From assembly GCF_009902005.1 (NCBI RefSeq), contig NZ_WUTT01000001.1:1826227-1890226 (forward strand): DNA of 64,000 nt, in the 5' to 3' direction. Origin of the DNA: Halomonas alimentaria (GTDB lineage: Bacteria > Pseudomonadota > Gammaproteobacteria > Pseudomonadales > Halomonadaceae). The notes under the pieces were generated by a model. The model searched no databases and was not told the origin of the DNA. It saw nothing but the letters and a program-made list of their open reading frames with translations. A program made the translations under genes and the position numbers. This document shows, one piece after another, positions 7,854 through 16,359 of this stretch. Position 1 is the first letter of the stretch; each line of letters opens with the position of its first letter.

Positions 7854-8612
7854 TCAGCGGCGAGTGATGTCGGTGCCGAACCACTCTTCCGAGATGGCCG
7901 CGAGCTCACCCGATTCACGCAGGCTGGTCAGGGCCGCGTTCACCCGGTCACGCAAGGCTCGGTCCTCTTCGGTGTCACGGAAAGGCAGGGCGTTGCGGAT
8001 CTCGGAGAAGGGCTGGCCGGCCAGTGCCAGGGGCAGCGGTTTCTCCTTGATGACCTGGCTGGCACTCACCCGGTCCATGACGAAAGCGTCGACACGTCCC
8101 AGGGCGGTATCCTGTTCGATGTTGCTCTCGTAGGTGCGGATGTCTATCTCGTCGGCGTAGGGCAGTTCGCGCAGCAGCTCCTCGTAGTTGGAGCCGAGGT
8201 TGACGGCGACTGTCTTGCCTTTCAGGTCCTCGACGCTCTGGATCTCCTCGTTACCTTCCCGGACCACAACCTGGGCGCCGTCGTAGACGTAGGGCTCGGT
8301 AAAGACGTACTTCGCGGTGCGTTCTTCGGTGATGGTGATCTGGTTGGCGATGGTATCGATCCGGCCGGACTCGAGCATGCCAAATAGCCCCGAGAAGTTT
8401 GCCGTGACGAACTCGACCTCGCTATCCATCTCCTCGGCCACTGCCTCCATCACGTCGACCTCGAAGCCCTGAAGCTTGTCCTGCTCAACGAAGGTGAAGG
8501 GGAAGTAGCCGCCAGACATGCCGACCTTGATGGTGTGCTCATCGGCCTGGGTCAGGCCACCAGTGGTCATCAGGCCTGCGGCCATGGCGGTAAGGGCTAA
8601 GCGCTTGAGCAT
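7854..8612 (-). CDS. Periplasmic amino-acid-binding protein (cystine-type likely)
   Basis: This is a 252-residue SBP family 3 protein. A signal peptide covers residues 1-23 (MLKRLALTAMAAGLMTTGG...QA|DE). The ligand region GYFPFTFVEQDKLQGFEVDV and the FTEPYVYDGAQVVVREG segment are of the cystine/polar amino-acid binding type (FliY/TcyA-like), and the two-lobed fold is complete. It is the first gene of the operon. The exact substrate cannot be read from sequence; cystine is the best guess from the similarity in style. Confidence 0.85.
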   Translation of the reverse strand: MLKRLALTAMAAGLMTTGGLTQADEHTIKVGMSGGYFPFTFVEQDKLQGFEVDVMEAVAEEMDSEVEFVTANFSGLFGMLESGRIDTIANQITITEERTAKYVFTEPYVYDGAQVVVREGNEEIQSVEDLKGKTVAVNLGSNYEELLRELPYADEIDIRTYESNIEQDTALGRVDAFVMDRVSASQVIKEKPLPLALAGQPFSEIRNALPFRDTEEDRALRDRVNAALTSLRESGELAAISEEWFGTDITRR

Positions 8613-9020
8613 GGGTAGCTCCTGTATATCTGCTGAAGTCAGGGAAGGGATCGCGACGTCTGTGTCGCTGCTGGATACACATTAAAGAATAAGAAGGCGT
8701 TTTTACAATAGCCTTTGGTTATTTGAGCTGCTGTCTCTGCCGGTCCTCGCGTGCCGGCGCTCTGAGCCTTGGTGCCGGGAAAGCCGTAAGCGATGCTTCC
8801 ATCTGCGATAGCCCTGCCAGGTCCAGTCACCCGGTCGAGCTTCAGGCAGCTCAGCCAATGGGGGATAGGCTTAATGTAGTCCTTTTGCAGACCGATGCGA
8901 CGCGTCGGGAGTGTCCTGCGGTGCCTGTCCAGGCCCGTCGATCAGCACCCACTCGATGAAGGCCTCGGCGGATAACGGAAGGCGAATGAAAAAATTGCCG
9001 CTGCCATCGCAAATCCACGC
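8613..9020. other. Operon leader and decayed DNA with a third ISAs1-like end
   Basis: On the minus strand, ahead of the binding-protein gene, a weak promoter (TTGTAA, 16 bases, TTTAAT around 8680-8710) can be proposed. CTGCGATAGCCCTGCCAGG at 8803-8821 repeats the right end of the ISAs1-like element (6377-6395) with one mismatch. A short minus-strand frame near 8885-8995 (NFFIRLPLSAEAFIEWVLID) has protein-like character but no start or length, and looks like a gene remnant. Confidence 0.4.
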
Positions 9021-9039
9021 AAATTGACCCCTGTATTAG
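9021..9039 (+). promoter_or_regulatory. 19-bp motif shared by both alpA upstream regions (copy 2)
   Basis: AAATTGACCCCTGTATTAG is identical to the copy at 3263-3281 and sits at nearly the same distance from its alpA-like start (38 versus 36 bases). It is a candidate operator or promoter element for AlpA control. Confidence 0.5.
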
Positions 9040-9077
9040 GGATGCAGCATCGAAAATGCATTCCAAGGAGGTTGAAA

Positions 9078-9281
9078 ATGAGTCATTGGATTTTCCTGCG
9101 TCGCCATGAGGTTCTGGAGCGTTGCGCAATCAGCAACACCACCCTGCACCGCCTTATCACCGACGGCCATTTTCCCCAGCCGGTTCAGATCGGTCCGCGT
9201 TCGGTAGCCTGGATAGAGGAGGAGATCGAGGACTGGATCAATGAAAAAATCAAAGAGCGCGACAGGAAAGCAGCTTCATAA
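9078..9281 (+). CDS. AlpA-family transcriptional regulator (copy 2)
   Basis: This 67-residue protein is read from ATG 9078 behind AAGGAGG. The HTH reads CAISNTTLHRLITDGHFPQP, followed by VQIGPRSVAWIEEEIEDWIN, the standard AlpA pattern. It is related to but clearly diverged from the copy at 3318, so it is not a recent duplication. It closes the mobile region on the right, with a stem-loop 17 bases after its stop. Confidence 0.85.
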   Translation: MSHWIFLRRHEVLERCAISNTTLHRLITDGHFPQPVQIGPRSVAWIEEEIEDWINEKIKERDRKAAS

Positions 9282-9297
9282 ATAGCTAACCCGTCTG

Positions 9298-9332
9298 GGG
9301 AAGGCACCGGACTTTACTGATGGTGCCTTCCC
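9298..9332 (+). terminator. Stem-loop after the second alpA
   Basis: GGGAAGGCACC (9298-9308) pairs perfectly with GGTGCCTTCCC (9322-9332) over a 13-base loop. Only a weak TTCC follows, so termination may be inefficient or factor-assisted. Confidence 0.5.
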
Positions 9333-9691
9333 TTCCACCTGCTGCCATCAACACCAATACGTCGGAAGCAACTACAATCTGAACATTTCAATTAGCGTGC
9401 TAAGGTATCCAGGGATACTCCCCTACTTCAGCTCACAAAACCCACCCCTCATGAATCTCAAAAATATCATAAATTACAACAGCTTATGGAGTTATCAATT
9501 TTTGCGTAAAAAGGGATAAAAAGCTATGACTCACCAGTAGCCGTTCGCGCAATGGTGCCCATTGCTCGAATTGTGCCCAAAGAGTTGCTATCCACAGCCA
9601 GCCACACCGCCATGGCAAGCTTTACACCTTGGAATTGTTTCAGTGATTCTTGCCACAAGACATCACAGGCTTCTGGGCCATCAGTATCTCT
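9333..9691. other. AT-rich non-coding stretch
   Basis: No gene, RNA or clear repeat is seen. The stretch around 9440-9530 is AT-rich (runs such as AAAAAGGGATAAAAAG) and could hold promoters, but none lies in a sensible place for a gene. Confidence 0.4.
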
Positions 9692-10192
9692 AACATGATC
9701 TAATCCACATCACGTTGGGAATAGACGACGTTTGAACCAGAGACCCTCTCTGCCATACCGTGTTGATTCTACAACGCAGTATGGCTCCAACGTGATCTAA
9801 TCCGCATCACGTTGGAAATAGACCACGTCTGATCCACATACCTCTCTGCCACACCGTGTTGAATCTACGACGTAGTTCGGCTCCCGCGCCGTTGAGGTGA
9901 AAGCCCCCCGCGGACGGGAGGATGGCCGGCGCGCGCAGAACAGGGCTACGTAGCCTGGAATGCAGCATGCCTCCAACGTGACCTAATCCGGATCACGTTG
10001 GGAATAGACAACGTTTGAACCAGAGATCCTCTCTGCCATACCGTGTTGATTCAACAACGCAGTATGGTTCCAACGTGATCTATTCCGCATCACGTTGGGA
10101 ATAGACCACGTTTGAACCACATACCCTCCTTGCCACACCGTGCTGAATCTATGACGCAGTTCGGCTCCCGCGCCGTTGAGGTGAAAGCCCCT
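9692..10192. repeat. Nested repeats: two ~218-bp units, each with two 97-bp-spaced dyads
   Basis: Two long direct repeats (about 9692-9909 and 9975-10192) are each built from two related halves. Every half begins with a 25-bp dyad, AACGTGAT - 9 bases - ATCACGTT, at 9692-9716, 9789-9813, 9975-9999 and 10072-10096. Starts are 97 bases apart within each unit. The dyads are followed by GGGAATAGACCACGTTTGAA-like text and CCATACCGTGTTGATTC-like text. Each unit ends in GGCTCCCGCGCCGTTGAGG at about 9880 and 10163. No frame through it looks like a real protein. It may be a REP-like intergenic element or a protein-binding array. Confidence 0.75.
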
Positions 10193-10406
10193 GTGGGTGG
10201 AGGATGGCCAAGCCGACAGCAATAGCACCTATGCCCGGGGAGGAGGGCTCCGGCGCGGAGATCTTACAGGTCAGCTTGGCCAAGACATGCATTCCAGAGC
10301 GATAAAATCCAGCATCAGGATTCCCCCTTCTCTGGCCAGCAGCCCAAGCAGCCCAAGCAGCCCACCTCCCGATCAAAGACAGCTGGTACTGCCCTGTCGG
10401 TTGAAA
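10193..10406. other. Non-coding stretch before the anaerobic promoter
   Basis: Nothing gene-like is seen. A short 9-bp repeat (AGCCCAAGC three times, around 10341-10367) is the only visible pattern. Confidence 0.4.
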
Positions 10407-10445
10407 TTGACGCGCATCAAGATAACCGTTTCTTACCCCTATACT
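10407..10445 (+). promoter_or_regulatory. FNR/ANR-type promoter for the molybdoenzyme operon
   Basis: TTGACGCGCATCAA at 10407-10420 matches 9 of 10 fixed positions of the FNR/ANR consensus TTGAT-N4-ATCAA. A -10 hexamer TATACT lies at 10440-10445, which would put the start of transcription near 10452 and the site centre near -39 to -41. That is the geometry of a class II FNR-activated promoter. The first gene, a cytochrome c, starts at 10551. This suggests induction under low oxygen. Confidence 0.6.
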
Positions 10446-10550
10446 GCCTACCCAACTTTCGTCGTGTCTGCTTAACTTCACCTCAACTGCTTAGGCAGCT
10501 TGTTAATTTTCATTCTATAGAAATGCTTTTCGGCACCGTGAAGGGGGCAG

Positions 10551-10877
10551 ATGATGAATCAGTGGACCAAGGCGTCCATGGCGGCGCTGCTGTTGGGTGG
10601 CATGGCGGTAACGGGCCTGGCCAGTGCCCAGGGTAGTGCCGAGGCCGGAGCAGACAAGATTGCTACCTGTGTGGCCTGTCATGGTGAAGATGGCAAGGCC
10701 ACAGCCGACATCTATCCAAATCTTTCCGGCCAGTCAGCCACCTACCTCGAGTCGTCCCTCAAGGCCTACCGGGACGGCCAGAGAAGCGGCGGCATGTCGG
10801 CCGTGATGACGCCCCAAGCGACCAACCTGAGCGATCAGGATATTTCCGATATCGCGGCCTACTATAGCCAACAGTGA
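10551..10877 (+). CDS. Periplasmic monohaem cytochrome c (c553/c4-like)
   Basis: This 108-residue protein has an N-terminal signal peptide (cleavage after ASA near residue 26) and one haem site, CVACH, near residue 40. YPNLSGQSATYLESSLKAYR follows, then a methionine-containing segment GGMSAVMTPQA that can give the axial ligand, as in small cytochromes c553. ATG 10551 or 10554 follows AAGGGGGCAG. Its position as first gene of the FNR-type operon suggests it carries electrons to or from the type II molybdoenzyme encoded next. Confidence 0.85.
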   Translation: MMNQWTKASMAALLLGGMAVTGLASAQGSAEAGADKIATCVACHGEDGKATADIYPNLSGQSATYLESSLKAYRDGQRSGGMSAVMTPQATNLSDQDISDIAAYYSQQ

Positions 10878-10960
10878 TGATTGAACCCTGGCAGTAAACA
10901 GAGAGCGGCTCGGTCAGGCGGGATAGTCCGTTGGCACAGGCCGTGGATGAGGAGAGTGTT

Positions 10961-13732
10961 ATGGGGATGTGGAAGCTTAAGCGTCGCGATTTCCTGAAGG
11001 GGTTGGGACTGACAGGCACCGGCGCCATGCTCAGCGGTAATGTTTGGGCACTCAACCGCCTGGAGCCCGTCGGCGATACCCTGGCCAGTGAGTATCCCTA
11101 CCGCGGCTGGGAAGATCTGTACCGCAACGAATGGACCTGGGACAGCGTCGGTCATGCCGCTCACTGCATCAACTGCATGGGAAACTGCGCCTGGAACGTC
11201 TATGTGAAGGACGGTATCGTCATTCGTGAGGAACAGATCGCCAAGTACCCGCAGGTGAACCCCAACGTCCCCGATGCCAACCCGCGCGGCTGTCAGAAGG
11301 GGGCGATTCACTCTACCGCCATGTACGAAGCCGACCGCTTGCGCTATCCGCTCAAGCGCGCGGGCGAGCGTGGCGAAGGCAAGTGGCAGCGTATCTCCTG
11401 GGACCAGGCCACCGAGGAGATCGCCGACAAGATTATCGACATCTTCGAGAAGTATGGCCCCGGTAAGCTCAAGACCCACCAGGGTTCGGGTAACCAGACG
11501 ATGGTGCGTCAGGCCGGTCCACAGCGCTTCGCGTCGCTGGTAGGTGGCATCCAGCTGGATGGGTTTACCGTGGTGGGCGACCTTCTTACCGGCGCCCACC
11601 TGACCTACGGCACGCCTCTGGAGAGTTTTACCTCAGACGCCTGGTTCGATGCCGACTACATCCTGCTGGGAATGATCAATCCCAACGCCACCCGCATCCC
11701 CGATGCCCACTACGTCTGGGAGGCGAAGTACAACGGGGCACGCATCACCAGCACGGCACCGGACTATAACCCCAGTGCGATCCATACCGACCTGTGGATG
11801 CCTATCAATCAGGGCACAGACCCCTTCCTGGCAATGACGATGGTCAACGTCATCATTGAGGAGGAGCTCTACCAGCCTGCCTTCATGAAGGAGCAGTCCG
11901 ACCTCCCGATGCTGGTACGCCTGGACAATGGCAAGTTGCTGCGCGAAGCCGACCTGGTCGAAGGAGGTAGCGACGAGGTCTTCTACCACTGGGACCTCAA
12001 CAGCGGCCAGGCGGTGAAGGCCAAGGGCTCCATGGGCAGCGATGACAAGACCCTGGCACTCGAGGGCGTTGACCCTGCCATCGAAGGGGAATTCGAAGTC
12101 GAGGGTATCGCCGTCACCACAGTGTTCGAGCAGGTCAAGCGCGAGGCAGCCAGATTCACGCCTGAAGCCACTTTCGAGACCACCAACATCCATCCCGATG
12201 TCGTGCGCCAGGAGGCTCGCCATCTGGCCAAGGCGCGCAAGGCCATCGTGATGCTGGGCTATGTCACCTCCAGCTACTCCAACTGCCTCTATACCTGCTG
12301 GAGCTATGCACTGGCGCTGGCCCTTACCGGTCACGGCGGCCGCACGGGCGGCCTGGATACCTCCTGGGTGTCTTGGAACCATCCCCGCTGGACGGAACTG
12401 GCTACCTTCGAGGGCAAGAAGTCGGCCCGCTATGAGCCGGGCGGCCTGGGCGAGTTCCTGCGTGGCGGCATGATGGAGGGAGCACGCGAACACTTCGACA
12501 ACGCCAAGCTCAAGGAGCGGGTCGGTTTCGACCTCGATGACCTGGACAGCATGATCCAGGAATCCATCGACGAGGGGTGGATGCCCTACTACGGCGAGAT
12601 CAAGGGCATGATCTCCATCGCCGACAACACCTTCCGCCGCAACAAGTTTGCCAACCGCTACCGTGATGAGCACCTGCGTCAGGCCAGCGAGCTTTACGTC
12701 AATATCAACGTGCGCATGGACTCCACCGCCGAATGGGCAGACTACGTGCTGCCGGCGGCCAGCCACTATGAGGCTTGGGATCTGCGTACCCAGGGCTACC
12801 ACCGCTTCTGCAATATCTTTACCCAGTCGGTTCCACCGGTGGGCGAGTCCAAGCCGGACTGGGACATCATGGCACTGCTCACCAAGAAGATTCAGGAGCG
12901 TGCCATCGCTCGAGACATCGGCCCCATTCAGGACGGGGATGTCACCCGGGACCTGCATACCATCCACGATGATTTCACACGCAACGGCAAATTCAATACT
13001 GACCTCGATGTGGCGCGCTACATCGTGGAGAACTCTCCCGAGTTCGGCGATATCACTCTGGAGGAGGCAGCAGAGCGCGGCTTCATCGTGATGAACGAGC
13101 ATGCCGGCATCAACCAGCCGCTGCCCAAGGATGAGCCCTATAACCCCTTCGTGGCACAGACCGAAGGCAAGAAGCCCTACGAGACGTTGACCGGGCGCCT
13201 TACCTTCTACTGCGATCACCCACGCTTCATGCAGCTCAAGTCGAGCGTGCCCACGGCGCGTTTGTATGCGGGACCCGAGGCATCCAAATACCCGCTGCAC
13301 TTCTATTCTCCCCATGCTCGCTGGGGGATTCACTCCAACTGGCGCAGCAATAAGTACATGCTGCGGCTGCAGCGGGGGGAGCCGAACATCTACATCAACC
13401 CCAAGCTGGCCAAGGAGCGGGGCATCAAGGATGGCGACCGGGTAAGGCTCTTCAACTCCACAGGCGAGTTCTTTGCCCAGGCGAAGTTCTATCCCAGCAT
13501 TCCGGCCCACTCGATCATGATGGAGCATGGCTGGGAGCCGCATCAGTACATTCACCGCAAGCCCATGAACAACTCCATGGCGACCTTCCTGCAGCCCCTG
13601 GAGCTGGTAGGCGGCTGGGGGCACCTGGGCTTCAAGTACGCCTTGTGGAACGCCAACCAGTTGCTGCATGAGTCGAGCTTCGACATCGAGTTGGCCAAGG
13701 CCGAAGACATCGCCGAACCGCGGGCCGTTTAA
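10961..13732 (+). CDS. Type II DMSO-reductase-family molybdoenzyme, catalytic alpha subunit
   Basis: This 923-residue exported molybdopterin oxidoreductase starts at ATG 10961 (GGAG six bases upstream). The twin-arginine signal is KLKRRDFLKGLGLTG (RR at 8-9). The FS0 cluster motif is H68-x3-C72-x3-C76...C111, with His as first ligand. This marks the type II group of nitrate, chlorate and selenate reductases and dimethylsulfide or ethylbenzene dehydrogenases; the exact residues resemble the Ddh/Ser/Clr/Ebd branch. The gene order alpha-beta-chaperone-gamma equals clrABDC, serABDC and ddhABDC. The length is close to that of chlorate and selenate reductase alpha subunits. The substrate cannot be decided from sequence by eye: reductase and dehydrogenase members share the fold. 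It acts in the periplasm with the beta and gamma subunits. Confidence 0.85.
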   Translation: MGMWKLKRRDFLKGLGLTGTGAMLSGNVWALNRLEPVGDTLASEYPYRGWEDLYRNEWTWDSVGHAAHCINCMGNCAWNVYVKDGIVIREEQIAKYPQVNPNVPDANPRGCQKGAIHSTAMYEADRLRYPLKRAGERGEGKWQRISWDQATEEIADKIIDIFEKYGPGKLKTHQGSGNQTMVRQAGPQRFASLVGGIQLDGFTVVGDLLTGAHLTYGTPLESFTSDAWFDADYILLGMINPNATRIPDAHYVWEAKYNGARITSTAPDYNPSAIHTDLWMPINQGTDPFLAMTMVNVIIEEELYQPAFMKEQSDLPMLVRLDNGKLLREADLVEGGSDEVFYHWDLNSGQAVKAKGSMGSDDKTLALEGVDPAIEGEFEVEGIAVTTVFEQVKREAARFTPEATFETTNIHPDVVRQEARHLAKARKAIVMLGYVTSSYSNCLYTCWSYALALALTGHGGRTGGLDTSWVSWNHPRWTELATFEGKKSARYEPGGLGEFLRGGMMEGAREHFDNAKLKERVGFDLDDLDSMIQESIDEGWMPYYGEIKGMISIADNTFRRNKFANRYRDEHLRQASELYVNINVRMDSTAEWADYVLPAASHYEAWDLRTQGYHRFCNIFTQSVPPVGESKPDWDIMALLTKKIQERAIARDIGPIQDGDVTRDLHTIHDDFTRNGKFNTDLDVARYIVENSPEFGDITLEEAAERGFIVMNEHAGINQPLPKDEPYNPFVAQTEGKKPYETLTGRLTFYCDHPRFMQLKSSVPTARLYAGPEASKYPLHFYSPHARWGIHSNWRSNKYMLRLQRGEPNIYINPKLAKERGIKDGDRVRLFNSTGEFFAQAKFYPSIPAHSIMMEHGWEPHQYIHRKPMNNSMATFLQPLELVGGWGHLGFKYALWNANQLLHESSFDIELAKAEDIAEPRAV

Positions 13733-13744
13733 GAGGAGATTGCC

Positions 13745-14725
13745 ATGGCTGTCAAACGCCAACTCAGCATGGTGCTGGACCTGAACAAGTGTATCGGCTG
13801 TCACACCTGTACCGCCGCCTGCAAGCTGATGTGGACCAACCGCAACGGCCGCGAGTTCATGTACTGGAACAACGTGGAGTCCCAGCCGGGGCTGGGCTAT
13901 CCCCGCGACTACCAGAACATGGGTGGGGGCTTCGATGCCGACGGCGCCCTGCGCCTGGGGCGCCAGCCCAGCCAGGAGGATTACGGCATTCCCTGGGAGT
14001 ACAACTACCAGGAAGCCTTGATGACCGGTACCGACCCGTGGCTTCGCCCTCACGTCAAGCCTACCTGGGGGGCCAACTGGGACGAGGACCAAGGGGAAGG
14101 TGACTACCCCAACAGCTACTATTTCTATCTGCCTCGCCTGTGTAACCACTGCGACAACCCGGCCTGTCTGGCAGCCTGCTCGCGCAACGCTATCTACAAG
14201 CGCCAGGAAGATGGCATCGTGCTGGTCGACCAGGAGCGCTGCCGCGGGTATCGCTATTGTGTCAACGCCTGCCCCTACAAGAAGGTTTACTTCAACGAGC
14301 AGATCTCCAAGTCCGAAAAATGCATCTTCTGCTATCCGCGCATCGAGAAGGGGCTGCCGACCGCCTGTGCCCAGCAGTGTGTAGGCCGGATTCGCTGGAT
14401 CGGCTATCGCGACGATGAGCAGGGTCCGATTCACCTGCTGGTGGAGAAGTACAAGGTGGCACTGCCCCTCCATGCCGAGTGGGGAACCCAGCCCAACGTC
14501 TTCTATGTGCCTCCCATGTCGCCCTCGAAGTATGCCGCCGACGGCCGGGCCCTGGACGAGCAGCGGATTCCGCTGGAGTACCTGGAGAGCCTGTTCGGCC
14601 CGCGCACCGGTGAGGTGCTCGATACCCTGGAGCGTGAGCGCCAGGTCAAGGCCGAAGGAGGCGACAGCGAGTTGATGGACACCCTGATCGGCTTCAAGCA
14701 CGCCGAAATGTTCAAGTTGAGCTGA
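13745..14725 (+). CDS. Type II molybdoenzyme beta subunit (four Fe-S clusters)
   Basis: This 326-residue ferredoxin-like electron-transfer subunit begins 12 bases after the alpha gene. Cys groups are seen at 16/19/22/26 (KCIGCHTCTAAC), in LCNHCDNPACLAACSRNA, in RCRGYRYCVNACPYKK, and in CIFCYPRIEKGLPTACAQQC. Together these bind the FS1-FS4 clusters as in NarH/DdhB/SerB. There is no signal peptide: it is expected to ride out with the Tat-exported alpha subunit. The length fits the 325-335 residues usual for DdhB/ClrB-type proteins. Confidence 0.9.
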   Translation: MAVKRQLSMVLDLNKCIGCHTCTAACKLMWTNRNGREFMYWNNVESQPGLGYPRDYQNMGGGFDADGALRLGRQPSQEDYGIPWEYNYQEALMTGTDPWLRPHVKPTWGANWDEDQGEGDYPNSYYFYLPRLCNHCDNPACLAACSRNAIYKRQEDGIVLVDQERCRGYRYCVNACPYKKVYFNEQISKSEKCIFCYPRIEKGLPTACAQQCVGRIRWIGYRDDEQGPIHLLVEKYKVALPLHAEWGTQPNVFYVPPMSPSKYAADGRALDEQRIPLEYLESLFGPRTGEVLDTLERERQVKAEGGDSELMDTLIGFKHAEMFKLS

Positions 14726-14739
14726 CGATGGGAGGTTTC

Positions 14740-15483
14740 ATGAGCGCACCCGCTCCCCCTGCAGTATCTCCTGTCGAGGAAGATCGCGTTGCGGCTGCGG
14801 AGACAGTCTACCGACTGGCTGCCGCGCTGTTCGGCTACCCGCTGACCGAGACCCAGCAGGCGCTGGAGGATGGACGCTTTCGTGCCGCGCTGGCCCCTGC
14901 CTGGCAGTTGCTCACTGGCGAACAGTGGCCGGTGTTGCCATCAAGCCCGGATCTCACCGCGTTGCAGGTTGGCTATACCGCGACCTTCATGCATGGGCCG
15001 CGCGGCAAACCACGCGTGCCACTGGTTGCCAGCGCCTACCATAGCCTCCTGAACGGACAGACGCCGGGCAACTACCTGCTCAATGTGCAGGCCTTCTACC
15101 GCCACTTCGGCCTCCAGGCGGCGCGTGGCGATGAGGGCCATGCCGAGGAGCCCGACCACCTGGTGGCCATGCTCGAGTTTTGCGCCCTGCTCTGCCACCT
15201 GGAGGGCCAGGCACTGGCGAACCACCGCGATGCCTCACCCTACCGGCGAGCCCAACGCGATTTCATTGCTCGCTACCTGGCCCCGCTGCTGGGCGCCATA
15301 CGGGAATGCTTCGACGACGCCAGAGAGCACGGCCTCGACCCGACCCTGGCTCGCCTGATCGAAACACTGCCGGACTGGACGAGAGCCCAGCAGGCAGCAC
15401 TGGCGTCACAGGTAGGCCCGTGCCCACCACCCCGCGCCGCCGGTACCCATTCCGATATCGATTCCGGCCCGATGTGGGATTGA
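14740..15483 (+). CDS. TorD-family assembly chaperone for the type II molybdoenzyme
   Basis: This 247-residue all-helical cytoplasmic protein belongs to the TorD/DmsD/NarJ superfamily. ATG 14740 follows GGGAGG; an ATG 12 bases earlier contains that site and is not used. Segments such as YTATFMHGPRGKPRVPLVAS, then NVQAFYRHFGLQAARGDEGH followed by AEEPDHLVAMLEF, are the usual signature (Y/F..H..F....E..DHL..ML.F). It probably shields the alpha subunit's Tat signal until cofactor insertion. Its place between beta and gamma genes matches the ddhD/clrD/serD position. Confidence 0.85.
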   Translation: MSAPAPPAVSPVEEDRVAAAETVYRLAAALFGYPLTETQQALEDGRFRAALAPAWQLLTGEQWPVLPSSPDLTALQVGYTATFMHGPRGKPRVPLVASAYHSLLNGQTPGNYLLNVQAFYRHFGLQAARGDEGHAEEPDHLVAMLEFCALLCHLEGQALANHRDASPYRRAQRDFIARYLAPLLGAIRECFDDAREHGLDPTLARLIETLPDWTRAQQAALASQVGPCPPPRAAGTHSDIDSGPMWD

Positions 15484-15548
15484 GCAGCGCTGGACAGGTC
15501 CATGCGACACCGCCACACGACCTGTCGTCCCTTGCGAGGAGATTTGCC

Positions 15549-16346
15549 ATGACAAAGCGATTCATTCTGCACGGCACCGTGGCATGTGCCATGGCGTTCA
15601 CGGCTGCCGTAGCCTGGGCGGATCCTGCCGAGATCAACCCCAACGTCACCGAAATAAAGCCGGGCGACAGCGTTGAGGTGGCCCGCCTGCCCGACAACAT
15701 CTACCTGCGTACCCAGGATGACCCCGACGATATCATCTGGGACCGCCTGCCGACCTATCGCACCGAACTGTTCCCCGCTCCGCCGGTACACCCGTCGGTC
15801 AAGCTACGCTTCGACGAGGGCGCTGAGCGCAGCAAGCACCTCTATTTTCAGGTTGCCCGTACCAGCGAGCGTTTCTATGTCCGTATGCACTGGAAGGATG
15901 CTAGCCAGGATAGCGCCACCACCGTGGATAGTTTCCGCGATGGCGTCGCCATTCAGTATGCGCTGAACGGTGCCGACACCTCCTACATGATGGGGTCAGG
16001 TCCGGAAAAGCCGGTCAATATCTGGTACTGGCGTGCCGATGACGAGCAGCAAGTCGAGAACCTTGCCGCCGGCGGCTACGGCAGCACGTCATCACTCGAT
16101 GCGCAGAACGTCACGGGAATCGGCTCTTACTACCCGGAGAGCGTTGCGCAGGACAGCGAGTGGCGAGTGGTCATGTCCCGCCCCCTGGCGAGCGAAGGCG
16201 AGCACGAGGTGAGCTTCGATCAAGCCCAAGTACCGGTCGCTTTCGCCGTGTGGCAGGGTAGCGACAATGAGCGTGACGGCAACAAGCGCGTCACCCACAC
16301 CTGGATCATGCTGGATACCGGCGTTGACGACGAGTCCAGCAGCTGA
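15549..16346 (+). CDS. Type II molybdoenzyme gamma subunit (periplasmic haem b)
   Basis: This 265-residue protein starts at ATG 15549 with a Sec signal peptide ending ...AAVAWA|DPAE near residue 24. The rest is a beta-rich domain of the ethylbenzene-dehydrogenase gamma type, including YFQVARTSERFYVRMHWKDA, YMMGSGPEKPVNIWYWRAD and VAFAVWQGSDNERDGNKRVT. In that family a Met and a Lys coordinate a single haem b; the MMGSG Met and the NKR Lys are candidates here. It passes electrons between the beta subunit and soluble carriers such as the cytochrome c at the head of the operon. Confidence 0.85.
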   Translation: MTKRFILHGTVACAMAFTAAVAWADPAEINPNVTEIKPGDSVEVARLPDNIYLRTQDDPDDIIWDRLPTYRTELFPAPPVHPSVKLRFDEGAERSKHLYFQVARTSERFYVRMHWKDASQDSATTVDSFRDGVAIQYALNGADTSYMMGSGPEKPVNIWYWRADDEQQVENLAAGGYGSTSSLDAQNVTGIGSYYPESVAQDSEWRVVMSRPLASEGEHEVSFDQAQVPVAFAVWQGSDNERDGNKRVTHTWIMLDTGVDDESSS

Positions 16347-16359
16347 GGAGGCCACAGCA

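Noticed and set aside
9983..10228. A small minus-strand gene in the dyad repeat region
   Set aside because: It consists of repeat DNA and has no ribosome site or protein-like features.
11633..14701. A 1022-codon minus-strand frame opposite the molybdoenzyme genes
   Set aside because: It is a GC-bias shadow of well-supported plus-strand genes and resembles no protein.
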